DNA of 34,017 nucleotides from Actinomycetota bacterium (lineage in GTDB: Bacteria > Actinomycetota > UBA4738 > HRBIN12). Shown piece after piece: positions 8,076-14,904 of the stretch. The notes beneath the pieces were generated by a model that was not told where the DNA came from, ran no database searches, and saw nothing but the letters and a program-made list of their open reading frames with translations. A program made the translations under genes and the position numbers. Within the stretch, counting starts at the first letter, position 1. Each line of letters opens with the position of its first letter. The stretch is from contig JACQDK010000026.1 in the NCBI GenBank assembly GCA_016201135.1, positions 1 through 34,017 of the forward strand. Direction: 5' to 3'.

Positions 8076-8858
8076 ATGGCAGGACGAGTGGCGCTCGTGA
8101 CCGGGGCCGGGAGCCCCGAGGGGATCGGCTTCGCCACGGCCCTGGTCCTTTCCCGCGAGGGCTGCGCCGTCGCGATCTCGTCCACCACCGACCGGATCTT
8201 CGACCGGGCCTCCGAGCTGTCGGCGGGCGGCGCCGGCGCCGCCGGGTTCGTGGCCGACCTCCGCAGCGCGGATGCGGCCACAGCGATGGTGGCCGCGGTC
8301 CAGGATCGCTTCGGCGCGATCGACGTCCTCGTGAACAACGCCGGGATGGCGACGGTCGACATGGGCGACATCGAGACCAAGGCTTTCGCGGAGCTGGACG
8401 AGGCCGCCTGGGACCTGGACATCGCGATGAACCTCACGACGGCGTTCCACGTCACGCGAGCGGCGATCCCCAGCATGATCGAGCGAGGCTGGGGCAGAGT
8501 CGTGATGGTGTCGTCGGTGACCGGACCCCTCGTCGCGAACCCCGGCTCTGCCGGCTACAGCGCGGCCAAGGCCGGCATGGACGGGCTGATGCGCGCGGTG
8601 GCGATCGAGGTGGCCCGCCACGGGGTGACGGTGAACTCGGTCGCGCCCGGATGGATCGCGACCGCTTCTCAGACGCCCGAGGAGGCCATCGCCGGCAGGC
8701 ACACCCCAGCCGGCCGGAGCGGCACCCCGGGCGAGGTGGCCGAGGTGATCGCGTTCCTCTGCTCAGAACGCGCGAGCTACGTCACCGGCCAGTCGATAGT
8801 CGTGGACGGGGGCAACACGATCCAGGAGTACAAGGGACCGCCCGAGGGCTACTACTGA
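8076..8858 (+). CDS. SDR-family NAD(P)-dependent oxidoreductase
   Basis: This is a classical short-chain dehydrogenase/reductase of 260 residues. The nucleotide-binding glycine motif is VTGAGSPEGIGFA (about 8-20). NNAG (87-90) stabilises the fold, and the catalytic set is Asn119, Ser147, Tyr161 and Lys165 (YSAAK). The C-terminal VTGQSIVVDGGNT is the typical FabG-like tail. Substrate cannot be told from sequence; it is close to the 3-oxoacyl-ACP reductase/FabG group. The ATG at 8076 follows TATGAAGT with no Shine-Dalgarno. SURF1 starts 50 nt downstream with its own -10-like box. Confidence 0.92.
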   Translation: MAGRVALVTGAGSPEGIGFATALVLSREGCAVAISSTTDRIFDRASELSAGGAGAAGFVADLRSADAATAMVAAVQDRFGAIDVLVNNAGMATVDMGDIETKAFAELDEAAWDLDIAMNLTTAFHVTRAAIPSMIERGWGRVVMVSSVTGPLVANPGSAGYSAAKAGMDGLMRAVAIEVARHGVTVNSVAPGWIATASQTPEEAIAGRHTPAGRSGTPGEVAEVIAFLCSERASYVTGQSIVVDGGNTIQEYKGPPEGYY

Positions 8859-8908
8859 GCAGCGTCGACGGGCGGCGCCCCCGGCGGCGGCTTATCCTCA
8901 TCGCTCGG

Positions 8909-9715
8909 ATGTCCCGCTCGGCCTTCCTCTCGCGCCGGTCGCTCAAGGTCTTGCTGCTCGCCGTCGCCGTCGCGGCGGTCTGCGTGCGCCTGGGGATCTG
9001 GCAGGTCTCCCGCCTGCACGAGCGGAACGCGTTCGTGGCGGCGCTGGACCGGGGCCTGGCCGCATCCCCGGTCCCGATCGACGAGCTGCTTCCCGCCGGG
9101 GTGACCGCCGACCCCGAGGCGATCCGGTACCGGCGCGTGCAGGTCACGGGCACCTATGACCCCTCCCACGAGGTCGTGCTGTACGGTCGCGGGCTCTCGG
9201 CCGAGGTGAACGGCAACCACGTACTCACCCCGTTGCTGATGAGCGACGGCCGGGCGATCGTGGTCGACCGGGGATGGGTGCCCGAGCGCTATAACGACCC
9301 CCCGGTGGGGCCCGCCGCCCCGCCCGCAGGCCCCGTGGCGCTGACCGGCATCCTGATCCCCTCGGAGGGGGGCCTGCCGGGCGAGGGCGGCGGGCCCCGA
9401 GTCACCGAGACCAGGCGCGTGGACCTGGCCCAGCTCTCCTCGCAGCTCCCCTACCCGATCGAGCCCCTATACCTGCTGCTCCGGTCTCAGGATCCCGCGC
9501 CGTCCTCGCTTCCCAGGCCGGCTCCGTTCCTGCTCCCGGACGCGCCTCCTCACCTCTCGTACGCGATCCAGTGGTTCAGCTTCGCTACGATCGCGCTCGT
9601 GGGCGCCGCGATCCTGATCCGGCGGGACTCGCCCTCGAGGCCCGCCCCGTCCGAACGGACCGCTACGGACGGGACCTCTGGCCGTGGGCGGACGGGCCGA
9701 TCGGGCCGAACTTGA
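8909..9715 (+). CDS. SURF1-family cytochrome oxidase biogenesis protein
   Basis: This 268-residue protein has the SURF1 layout: an N-terminal membrane helix (about residues 13-30, then LGIWQVSRLHERN), an extracytoplasmic domain and a C-terminal helix (about 215-235, HLSYAIQWFSFATIALVGA). Family hallmarks are visible: GxWQxxRxxxRN, the 'RRVQVTGTYDP' strand, 'VVDRGWVP' and the 'H-x-x-YAxQWF' start of TM2. SURF1 proteins help haem delivery to or assembly of haem-copper oxidase subunit I. The C-terminal ~30 residues after TM2 are Arg/Gly/Ser/Thr-rich and probably disordered in the cytosol. The start is ATG at 8909, 10 nt after TATCCT. No oxidase genes are nearby. Confidence 0.9.
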   Translation: MSRSAFLSRRSLKVLLLAVAVAAVCVRLGIWQVSRLHERNAFVAALDRGLAASPVPIDELLPAGVTADPEAIRYRRVQVTGTYDPSHEVVLYGRGLSAEVNGNHVLTPLLMSDGRAIVVDRGWVPERYNDPPVGPAAPPAGPVALTGILIPSEGGLPGEGGGPRVTETRRVDLAQLSSQLPYPIEPLYLLLRSQDPAPSSLPRPAPFLLPDAPPHLSYAIQWFSFATIALVGAAILIRRDSPSRPAPSERTATDGTSGRGRTGRSGRT

Positions 9716-9737
9716 CATCGAAGGGAGGCGAAGGTCC

Positions 9738-10004
9738 ATGGCGAGATGGGAAGGCTTCAACCAGTGTCCGGGCTGCGGGCTCGACCTGGCGACCGGCGAG
9801 GGCGAGCGCTCGTGCGCGTGGGGGGAATGCCCGTACCTGCCCGAGGATCTCGACGTCTACTGCCCGTACTGCCGGTTCAACTACTTCACGATGGAGGGGA
9901 ACCCTCCATGCGATGACCCGGAGCACTGCGAGCACGGCGTGGAGCCGAGATCCCACATCGCCAACCTTCGGGCCTGGCTCGCCAGCAGGCCACCCCGCCG
10001 ATAG
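9738..10004 (+). CDS. Small cysteine-rich (zinc-ribbon-like) protein
   Basis: This 88-residue protein has four cysteine pairs: CPGC (about 10-13), C-x4-C (CAWGEC), CPYC (about 42-45) and PPCDDPEHCEHG. Two treble-clef or ribbon-type zinc sites are plausible. There is no signal peptide. I do not recognise the family. ATG at 9738 has GGAGG about 8 nt upstream (in AAGGGAGGCGAAGGTCC), one of the clearer Shine-Dalgarno sites in the window. It lies between surf1 (22-nt gap) and the pirin gene in the same direction, so the three may be co-transcribed. Confidence 0.75.
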   Translation: MARWEGFNQCPGCGLDLATGEGERSCAWGECPYLPEDLDVYCPYCRFNYFTMEGNPPCDDPEHCEHGVEPRSHIANLRAWLASRPPRR

Positions 10005-10067
10005 GGCGGGAATGACCGGGACCCCCTGCGCGTTGCCCGCGGGGATGGCGACGCGCAGGAAACGCAC

Positions 10068-11039
10068 GTGCCCGCGGTGACCCCCGAGGATCCGCTCGCG
10101 CTGCCGCGCGTCGCTCCACGGGAAGGCTCCCACCCGCGCGCCGTCGCCGGTGTCGCCGACGCGGTGGTCGGCCTCGAGGGCGAGGGCTTCCAGGTTCGCC
10201 GGGCGTTCGCCGGGATCGACCTGCGCTACGCCGACCCCTTCCTGCTCCTGGACCACATGGGCGCCGTCGAGTACGCGCCCTACGAGGCCAAGGGCGCGCC
10301 CGACCATCCTCACCGCGGGTTCGAGACCGTGACCTACATGCTCGACGGTAAGATCCGCCACCGCGACTCGAACGGCGGCGGAGGCGTGATCTCGGACGGC
10401 GCCACGCAGTGGATGACCGCAGGCGCGGGCATCGTGCACTCGGAGATGCCGACCGAGGACCTCGTGGTGGGGGGCGGCCTCTTCCACGGCGTGCAACTCT
10501 GGGTGAACCTGCCCGGCGCGAGCAAGTGGAACCCTCCCAGGTACCAGGACATCTCGGCCGCGAAGCTCTCGCTGCTTGCCTCGGAGGACGGAGGATCGGT
10601 GTTGCGCGTGATCGCCGGAGAGATCGCGGGCAGCGGTGGACCCGGCTCGACCTTCACGCCGATCACGTACGCCCACGCGAGCATCGCCCCCGGAGCCCGC
10701 CTGCGCGTTCCCTGGCGCGCCGACTTCAACGGCCTCGTCTACGTCCTTTCCGGCCACGGCTCCATCGGAGCCGTGGATCCCGCCCCGATCCGCGAGGGCC
10801 AGCTGGGGGTCTTCGACCTGACGGGCGACCACCTGGAGGTGCGTGCGGACGCCGCCCAGGACTCGCACGTGCCCGCCCTCGAGGTGCTGCTGCTCGGCGG
10901 GGCCCCGATCCGGGAGCCGATCTCCTGGTACGGCCCGTTCGTGATGAACACCCGCGAGGAGATCCTTCAGGCGATCGAGGACTACCAGGCGGGCAGGATG
11001 GGCTCGATCCCGGCTGAGACCTCCGAGGCGTCCCAGTAA
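10068..11039 (+). CDS. Pirin-family bicupin protein
   Basis: This is a 323-residue protein of two cupin domains. The N-terminal pirin domain carries the metal-binding signature DHPHRGFETVTYMLDG (about residues 78-93) and HSEMP (about 124-128). Together these give the usual three His and one Glu Fe-binding set. The C-terminal pirin_C domain spans about 195-300. Bacterial pirins are variously reported as quercetinases, regulators of pyruvate dehydrogenase or redox-dependent co-regulators. The function here is not fixed by sequence. The start is taken as GTG at 10068; the residues to about 28 are weakly conserved and GTG codons slightly downstream are possible. It converges on the haemoglobin gene. 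Confidence 0.88.
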   Translation: MPAVTPEDPLALPRVAPREGSHPRAVAGVADAVVGLEGEGFQVRRAFAGIDLRYADPFLLLDHMGAVEYAPYEAKGAPDHPHRGFETVTYMLDGKIRHRDSNGGGGVISDGATQWMTAGAGIVHSEMPTEDLVVGGGLFHGVQLWVNLPGASKWNPPRYQDISAAKLSLLASEDGGSVLRVIAGEIAGSGGPGSTFTPITYAHASIAPGARLRVPWRADFNGLVYVLSGHGSIGAVDPAPIREGQLGVFDLTGDHLEVRADAAQDSHVPALEVLLLGGAPIREPISWYGPFVMNTREEILQAIEDYQAGRMGSIPAETSEASQ

Positions 11040-11045
11040 CGCGTT

Positions 11046-11062
11046 TCCGCCCCGCGGGCGGG
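11046..11062. terminator. Short GC hairpin between convergent pirin and haemoglobin genes
   Basis: CCGCCC and GGGCGG pair across a 3-nt loop in the 31-bp gap between the two convergent stop codons. No U-tract follows. It is a modest candidate for bidirectional termination. Confidence 0.3.
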
Positions 11063-11070
11063 CGGCGACT

Positions 11071-11448
11071 TCAGTCTCGGTTCCGCAGGGCCTCGGCGGC
11101 CGTCGAGAGGTACTCCTCGAACGCCCCGGCCACCGCGGGCGCCGGATCGAGGGAGGCGAGTGCCCGGCGCATGAGCAGGAGCCACCGGTCGCGCTCGGCC
11201 GGCCCGATCGCGAAGGGGAAGTGCCTCATCCGCAGCTGTGGCTGGCCGCGCTCCTGGTCGTAGGTCGCGGGGCCGCCCCAGTACTGGGCGAGGAAGAGCG
11301 CGAGGTTCCGCCGGGATGGGCCGAGGTCCTGCGGATAGAGGGGCCGGAGCACCTCGTCGCGCTCGACGCCGTCGTAGAAGCGCGCCACGAGCGCCTCGAA
11401 GAAGGGCGTCCCTCCGGCCAGCTCGTAGAGCGTCGTCTCGGGCGCCAC
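11071..11448 (-). CDS. Truncated haemoglobin, group II (trHbO-like)
   Basis: This is a 125-residue 2-on-2 globin. It has the B10 region RFYDGV (Tyr25), YWGGP near the E helix, the proximal haem ligand His76 in RMRHFPFAI, and the group II TrpG8 (Trp89). These features place it with the trHbO/YjbI family, which binds O2 tightly and is linked with respiration or nitrosative and oxidative stress. GTG at 11448 lies 5 nt after the stop of the upstream cyclic-nucleotide-binding-domain gene, so the two form a tight operon. The pairing suggests a redox or gas-related input to the neighbour (inference). Confidence 0.93.
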   Translation of the reverse strand: MAPETTLYELAGGTPFFEALVARFYDGVERDEVLRPLYPQDLGPSRRNLALFLAQYWGGPATYDQERGQPQLRMRHFPFAIGPAERDRWLLLMRRALASLDPAPAVAGAFEEYLSTAAEALRNRD

Positions 11449-11453
11449 GGCGT

Positions 11454-11861
11454 TCAGTGGGTCGCCGACTCCGCGAGCCGCCGGGCAAGGACCGGGAGCA
11501 TCGCGACGGCGATCCTAGGCTCTTCATGGAGCAGTGCGGCGAAGTCGGTGCGGCCGATCGCCAGGCACCGCACGGGCGTCGCCGCGCGGACCCGAGCCGC
11601 CCTGGGACCGCCTCCCAGCAGAGCGAGCTCGCCGAAGAACTCGCCGGGCCCCTGCTCCACCGTGCGGCCGCCGGGGAGCTCGACGATCACGCTGCCCTCT
11701 TCCAAGACGAACATGCCGGCGCCCTCTTGGCCCCGCTCCACGAGCACGTGACCGGCGCCGGCCTCGAACTCGGTGACTCGCGAGGCGATCAGCGCGAGCG
11801 CATCGTCGTCGAGTCCGGCGAAGAGCGGGATCGAGCGGAGCTTTTCGTGCGGCGTGTCCAC
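11454..11861 (-). CDS. Stand-alone cyclic-nucleotide-binding (CRP/FNR N-terminal) domain protein
   Basis: This 135-residue protein is a cNMP-binding beta-roll with nothing after it. It opens 'LRSIPLFAGLDDDALALIA', has 'EGSVIVEL', and carries the phosphate-binding cassette GEFFGELALLGGGPRAARV, with the Glu and Arg that contact the cyclic phosphate. The chain ends at 'PVLARRLAESATH', so the HTH DNA-binding domain of CRP is absent and it is unlikely to be a transcription factor by itself. It is co-transcribed with the truncated haemoglobin (5-nt gap). The GTG start at 11861 is 6-8 nt downstream of GGTATAGCTC, so it is probably leaderless. Confidence 0.88.
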   Translation of the reverse strand: MDTPHEKLRSIPLFAGLDDDALALIASRVTEFEAGAGHVLVERGQEGAGMFVLEEGSVIVELPGGRTVEQGPGEFFGELALLGGGPRAARVRAATPVRCLAIGRTDFAALLHEEPRIAVAMLPVLARRLAESATH

Positions 11862-11890
11862 GGGCGAGAGCTATACCACAGGCCGCTGGG

Positions 11891-11962
11891 TGGGCGCTGG
11901 AGGGATCGAACCTCCGACCTACTCCTTGTAAGGGAGTCGCTCTCCCGCTGAGCTAAGCGCCC
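11891..11962 (-). tRNA. tRNA-Val(UAC)
   Basis: A full cloverleaf can be drawn on the minus strand: acceptor GGGCGCT/AGCGCCC, D arm GCTC..GAGC, anticodon arm ACTCC-CTTACAA-GGAGT with anticodon TAC, T arm GGAGG-TTCGATC-CCTCC and discriminator A. It is 72 nt, with no CCA encoded. Its first 10 nt overlap the end of the zinc-ribbon CDS upstream, whose stop codon is the tRNA TAG at positions 8-10. Confidence 0.95.
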
Positions 11963-12219
11963 TTCGTGTGTCCGCAATCCCGGCAGACGACGTCGCCGAG
12001 GATCGCCGACAGGCGCGTCCCGCCGCACGAGGCGCACCGGTCCAGGCCGTCGGCCCACCCCGAGCGCTCGCGCTGGCACTCGGGGCAGACGAGCACCTGC
12101 CTGCCCGAGGCGACCGCCCGCACCCACGCGGGCCCGCGCTTGTCCGGGTCGTAGGTGGCGCGACCGCAGAGGACGCACCCCGGCCGGTCCTCCGGCACGT
12201 GCGGCCCGTCCAGCGGCAC
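11953..12219 (-). CDS. Small double zinc-ribbon protein ending inside tRNA-Val
   Basis: This ~88-residue protein has four CxxC knuckles: CVLC (about residue 15), CPEC (about 45), CASC (about 62) and CRDC (about 80). These make two zinc ribbons, probably a nucleic-acid or protein-binding module. The exact family is not recognised. The last knuckle is 6 residues before the stop, so the frame must really end there, and that stop is the TAG inside the tRNA. Two adjacent GTG codons (12222, 12219) can start it. The TATCCT box (12226-12231, minus strand) is 6 nt before the second, which favours 12219 and leaderless translation. Confidence 0.7.
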   Translation of the reverse strand: MPLDGPHVPEDRPGCVLCGRATYDPDKRGPAWVRAVASGRQVLVCPECQRERSGWADGLDRCASCGGTRLSAILGDVVCRDCGHTKGA

Positions 12220-12266
12220 CACGGAAGGATACTCGGGCTCGCGACGCCGGGCAGCCGCGCCCGCGA

Positions 12267-13244
12267 CTACGAGAGACCGCGGGAGGCCTCCTCCTCGAGG
12301 ACCACGTCCTCTGAGGGCGTCGCCCGACGGGCCCGGTGCCTACCGCCCCGGGCGGGCTCGCGGGAACGGCCGCGGGCGCGCCAGGTCGCGACGGTCATCG
12401 CGCCCACGCCCCCCACGGCCGCAAGCGCGAACGTCACACCCGAGACGACGGGGATCAGTCCGACCGCCCGCAGGACCGCCCACCCGGCGAGGAACGCGAG
12501 GGGCCGTGCCGCTTCTTTCACCAGGGCGCGCCCGATGATCAATGCCGCCCACGTGTAGCCGACGAAGGCGAGGAGCCCGAGGCCGAGCAGCAGCGCGAGG
12601 CCGAGCGGCAGCCCCAGGACGGAGGCGAGCAGGGCCACAGCGACGGCCGGGACCGCGGCGGCGGTGACGAGGCCCCAGATCGCCGACTTCCACGGAGCGG
12701 TGCGCGCGGCGCTCGCCACGCGATCGGCTCCGCGAGGGGCGATCCAGAGCAGCAGCATCCCGAGCAGCAGCGTCGAGGTCGTCGCGGCGAGCCAGGAGAC
12801 GAGTGAGCCGACCGCCCCGAGCTGCCCGTGCAGCGTGAACCTGACGCCGGCGCGGACGGAGCCCCCGACCCGGGCCCCGCCGGCCACCGAGACCTCACCG
12901 CCGGCGAGCACGTCGCCGCCTACCTGGGCCGCCGGACCGAGGGTCACGTCGCCGTCGACCGCGATCACCGAGCCCGCCACCTGTCCGGTGACGACGACGG
13001 AGCCCTCGAGCACCACGACGTCTTGCTGCGCGACCCCGGCAACCTGCACTCGTCCGTGGAACACCATCACCTCGCCCACGGCCTGTCCGCGCGGCACGAC
13101 CACGCGGCCGGAGAGGACGACCTGGTCGGCGGCGGCGCGGTCGGCCGCGCCCGGCGCGGGCGACTGCGCCGCCGCGATGCCCGCCCACAGGAGGCATATC
13201 GCCGTCCACGCGAGCAGCAGAGCTGCCCGGACCCCTCTCGGCAT
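12267..13244 (-). CDS. Exported membrane protein with bactofilin-like (polymer-forming) domain
   Basis: This 325-residue protein has a signal peptide (about residues 1-27, ending AGIAAAQS). A right-handed beta-helix-like region follows (about 40-145), built of short repeats such as 'VVVTGQVAGSVIAVDGDVTLGPAAQVGGDVLAGGEV', the pattern of bactofilin and polymer-forming domains. Then come about five hydrophobic segments (about 148-168, 185-235, 245-262, 268-292) and a basic/acidic cytosolic tail. The beta-helix is therefore expected outside the cytoplasm and membrane-anchored. A TAGGAT box (13252-13257, minus strand) ends 7 nt before the ATG, so it is probably leaderless. It is divergent from the GGT-like gene (60-bp gap). 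Function is unknown; a surface or envelope scaffold is an inference. Confidence 0.82.
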   Translation of the reverse strand: MPRGVRAALLLAWTAICLLWAGIAAAQSPAPGAADRAAADQVVLSGRVVVPRGQAVGEVMVFHGRVQVAGVAQQDVVVLEGSVVVTGQVAGSVIAVDGDVTLGPAAQVGGDVLAGGEVSVAGGARVGGSVRAGVRFTLHGQLGAVGSLVSWLAATTSTLLLGMLLLWIAPRGADRVASAARTAPWKSAIWGLVTAAAVPAVAVALLASVLGLPLGLALLLGLGLLAFVGYTWAALIIGRALVKEAARPLAFLAGWAVLRAVGLIPVVSGVTFALAAVGGVGAMTVATWRARGRSREPARGGRHRARRATPSEDVVLEEEASRGLS

Positions 13245-13304
13245 GGCTCGAATCCTACCGGCCGCCCCGCACCCCACCCGGCGCCTCCTGCCAGACTGAC
13301 CGTC

Positions 13305-14867
13305 ATGCAGCAGGCGGCGAGCGGACGGCGGTGGGCGGTGGCGACCCCGCACGCCGCCGGGAGCGAGGCCGCCGCACGTGCCTTCGAGCGCGGGGGGAAC
13401 GCTATCGACGCGGCCCTGGCGGCCGCCACGACGCTCGCGGTCGTGTATCCGCACATGTGCGGTGTCGGAGGCGACCTCTTCGCGCTCGTGCACCATCCCG
13501 CGGGCGACGTCGTCGCCGTAAGCTCCGCGGGCGCCGCGCCGGCGGCCATCGACCTCGACGCGGTTCGAAGGGCCCATCTCACGATGCCCGAGCGAGGACC
13601 GCTCACGATCGTCGTGCCGGGAGCTCCCGCAGGGTGGGAAGCGCTACACGCGCGTGGAGCGAAGCTGCCGTGGGCCGGCGCGTTCGAGGACGCGATCCGC
13701 CACGCGGAGGGCGGCGTTCCCGTCGCAGCCGGGCTCGCTCAGACCCTGGGCGAGACGGCTCCGCTCCTTAACGCAGACCCCGGGTTCGCCGGGACCTTCT
13801 TCCGTGAAGGGAAGCCTCTCGCCGAGGGCGACCCGCTCGTTCAGCCCGCGCTCGCTCGCACGCTCGAGGCCCTGGTCTGCGGCGGCGCGGAGGCCCGCTA
13901 CCGGGGTCCGGTCGGCGCTGCGGACGCGGCGGGCCTCCGCGCCGCCGCCTCCCCGATCGCCCCGGGCGACCTCGCCGCGCACAGGGCCGAGCACCTCGCT
14001 CCTCTCATCGCCCGCTTCCGGGACCTCGACGTCCGCACCTCTCCCCCGACGTCGCAGGGCTTCGTGATGCTCGAGGCCCTGCTCGCCATCGAACGGCTCG
14101 GGCTCGACCCCGACCCGTTCGGTCCGGACGCGGGGGCCCTGGCGCTCGCGTTCGCGGCGGCGGCGCGCGACCGCGACCGTCACCTGGCCGACCCGTCCGC
14201 GATGCGCGTGCACCCCCACGCGCTGCTCGACGACGGTCACGTCGCCGCGCTCTGCGACCAGATCCGCGACGGGCTCTCCGGAGCACCGGGTCCGACGGGG
14301 GGCGACACGGCCGGGCTCGTCACGGCCGACGCCGAGGGGTTCGCGGTCTGCCTGATCCAGAGCCTCTCGTGGGGGTTCGGCTCCGGGATCCTGGAGCCCG
14401 AGACCGGGATCGTCGCCCAGAACCGCGGCTCCGGGTTCGTCCTTGACCCCGGCCATCCGAACGTGCTCTCCCCCGGCAAGAGGCCGGCCCACACTTTGAT
14501 GCCGGTGATGGCCCACCGGGAGGGGCGCCTGGCCGGCGTGTCGGGCACGATGGGAGGACCGGCGCACCCGCAGATCAACGCATGGTCCCTGGTGCGCGCG
14601 TTCCTGTTGGGGATGCCGCCAGCCGAGGCCGTCGCCTCGCCGCGGTGGCTGGTCGGCGGGATGGGCCCCGTCGATGGCGTGGTGGAGGCGGAGCCAGGCG
14701 TGCCGGACGCGACGGTCCGGCTGCTCGAGGGCGCCGGCTTCACGGTGACTCGCCTGGGCGCCGAGGATCCCTCCGTCGGTCACGCGCACCTGATCCTGGT
14801 GGGGCCGGACGGGCTCCTGGAGGCCGGGACCGACCCCCGGGCGGACGGAGCCGCGCTCGCGTCGTGA
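13305..14867 (+). CDS. Gamma-glutamyltransferase family protein (YwrD-like)
   Basis: This is a 520-residue Ntn-hydrolase of the GGT family, which cleaves gamma-glutamyl bonds (glutathione or related substrates) after autoprocessing. Visible landmarks are ATPHAAGSEAA.AFERGGNAIDAA near the start, YPHMCGVGGDLF, and the processing site GGDTAGLVTAD, where Thr335 would be the new N-terminal nucleophile. In the small subunit there are the SLSWGFGSGILEP segment and GSGFVLDPGHPN, 'GKRPAHTLMP' and 'GTMGGPAHPQ'. The site is GDT rather than the TTH of E. coli Ggt, which is the pattern of the YwrD-like subgroup. No signal peptide is seen, so it is probably cytosolic. The start is ATG at 13305, 7 nt after CAGACT. 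It is convergent with the metal ATPase. Confidence 0.9.
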   Translation: MQQAASGRRWAVATPHAAGSEAAARAFERGGNAIDAALAAATTLAVVYPHMCGVGGDLFALVHHPAGDVVAVSSAGAAPAAIDLDAVRRAHLTMPERGPLTIVVPGAPAGWEALHARGAKLPWAGAFEDAIRHAEGGVPVAAGLAQTLGETAPLLNADPGFAGTFFREGKPLAEGDPLVQPALARTLEALVCGGAEARYRGPVGAADAAGLRAAASPIAPGDLAAHRAEHLAPLIARFRDLDVRTSPPTSQGFVMLEALLAIERLGLDPDPFGPDAGALALAFAAAARDRDRHLADPSAMRVHPHALLDDGHVAALCDQIRDGLSGAPGPTGGDTAGLVTADAEGFAVCLIQSLSWGFGSGILEPETGIVAQNRGSGFVLDPGHPNVLSPGKRPAHTLMPVMAHREGRLAGVSGTMGGPAHPQINAWSLVRAFLLGMPPAEAVASPRWLVGGMGPVDGVVEAEPGVPDATVRLLEGAGFTVTRLGAEDPSVGHAHLILVGPDGLLEAGTDPRADGAALAS

Positions 14868-14872
14868 CGGTC

Positions 14873-14904
14873 GCGCTGGCTCCCGGGACGGACGGGATCA
14901 GCGC
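14873..14904. terminator. Imperfect hairpin between convergent GGT and metal-ATPase genes
   Basis: GCGCTG (14873-14878) with TCCCG (14881-14885) pairs with CGGGA (14893-14897) and CAGCGC (14899-14904). The small interior loop is GC on one side and T on the other. It spans the 30-bp convergent gap and has no U-tract. Confidence 0.4.
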
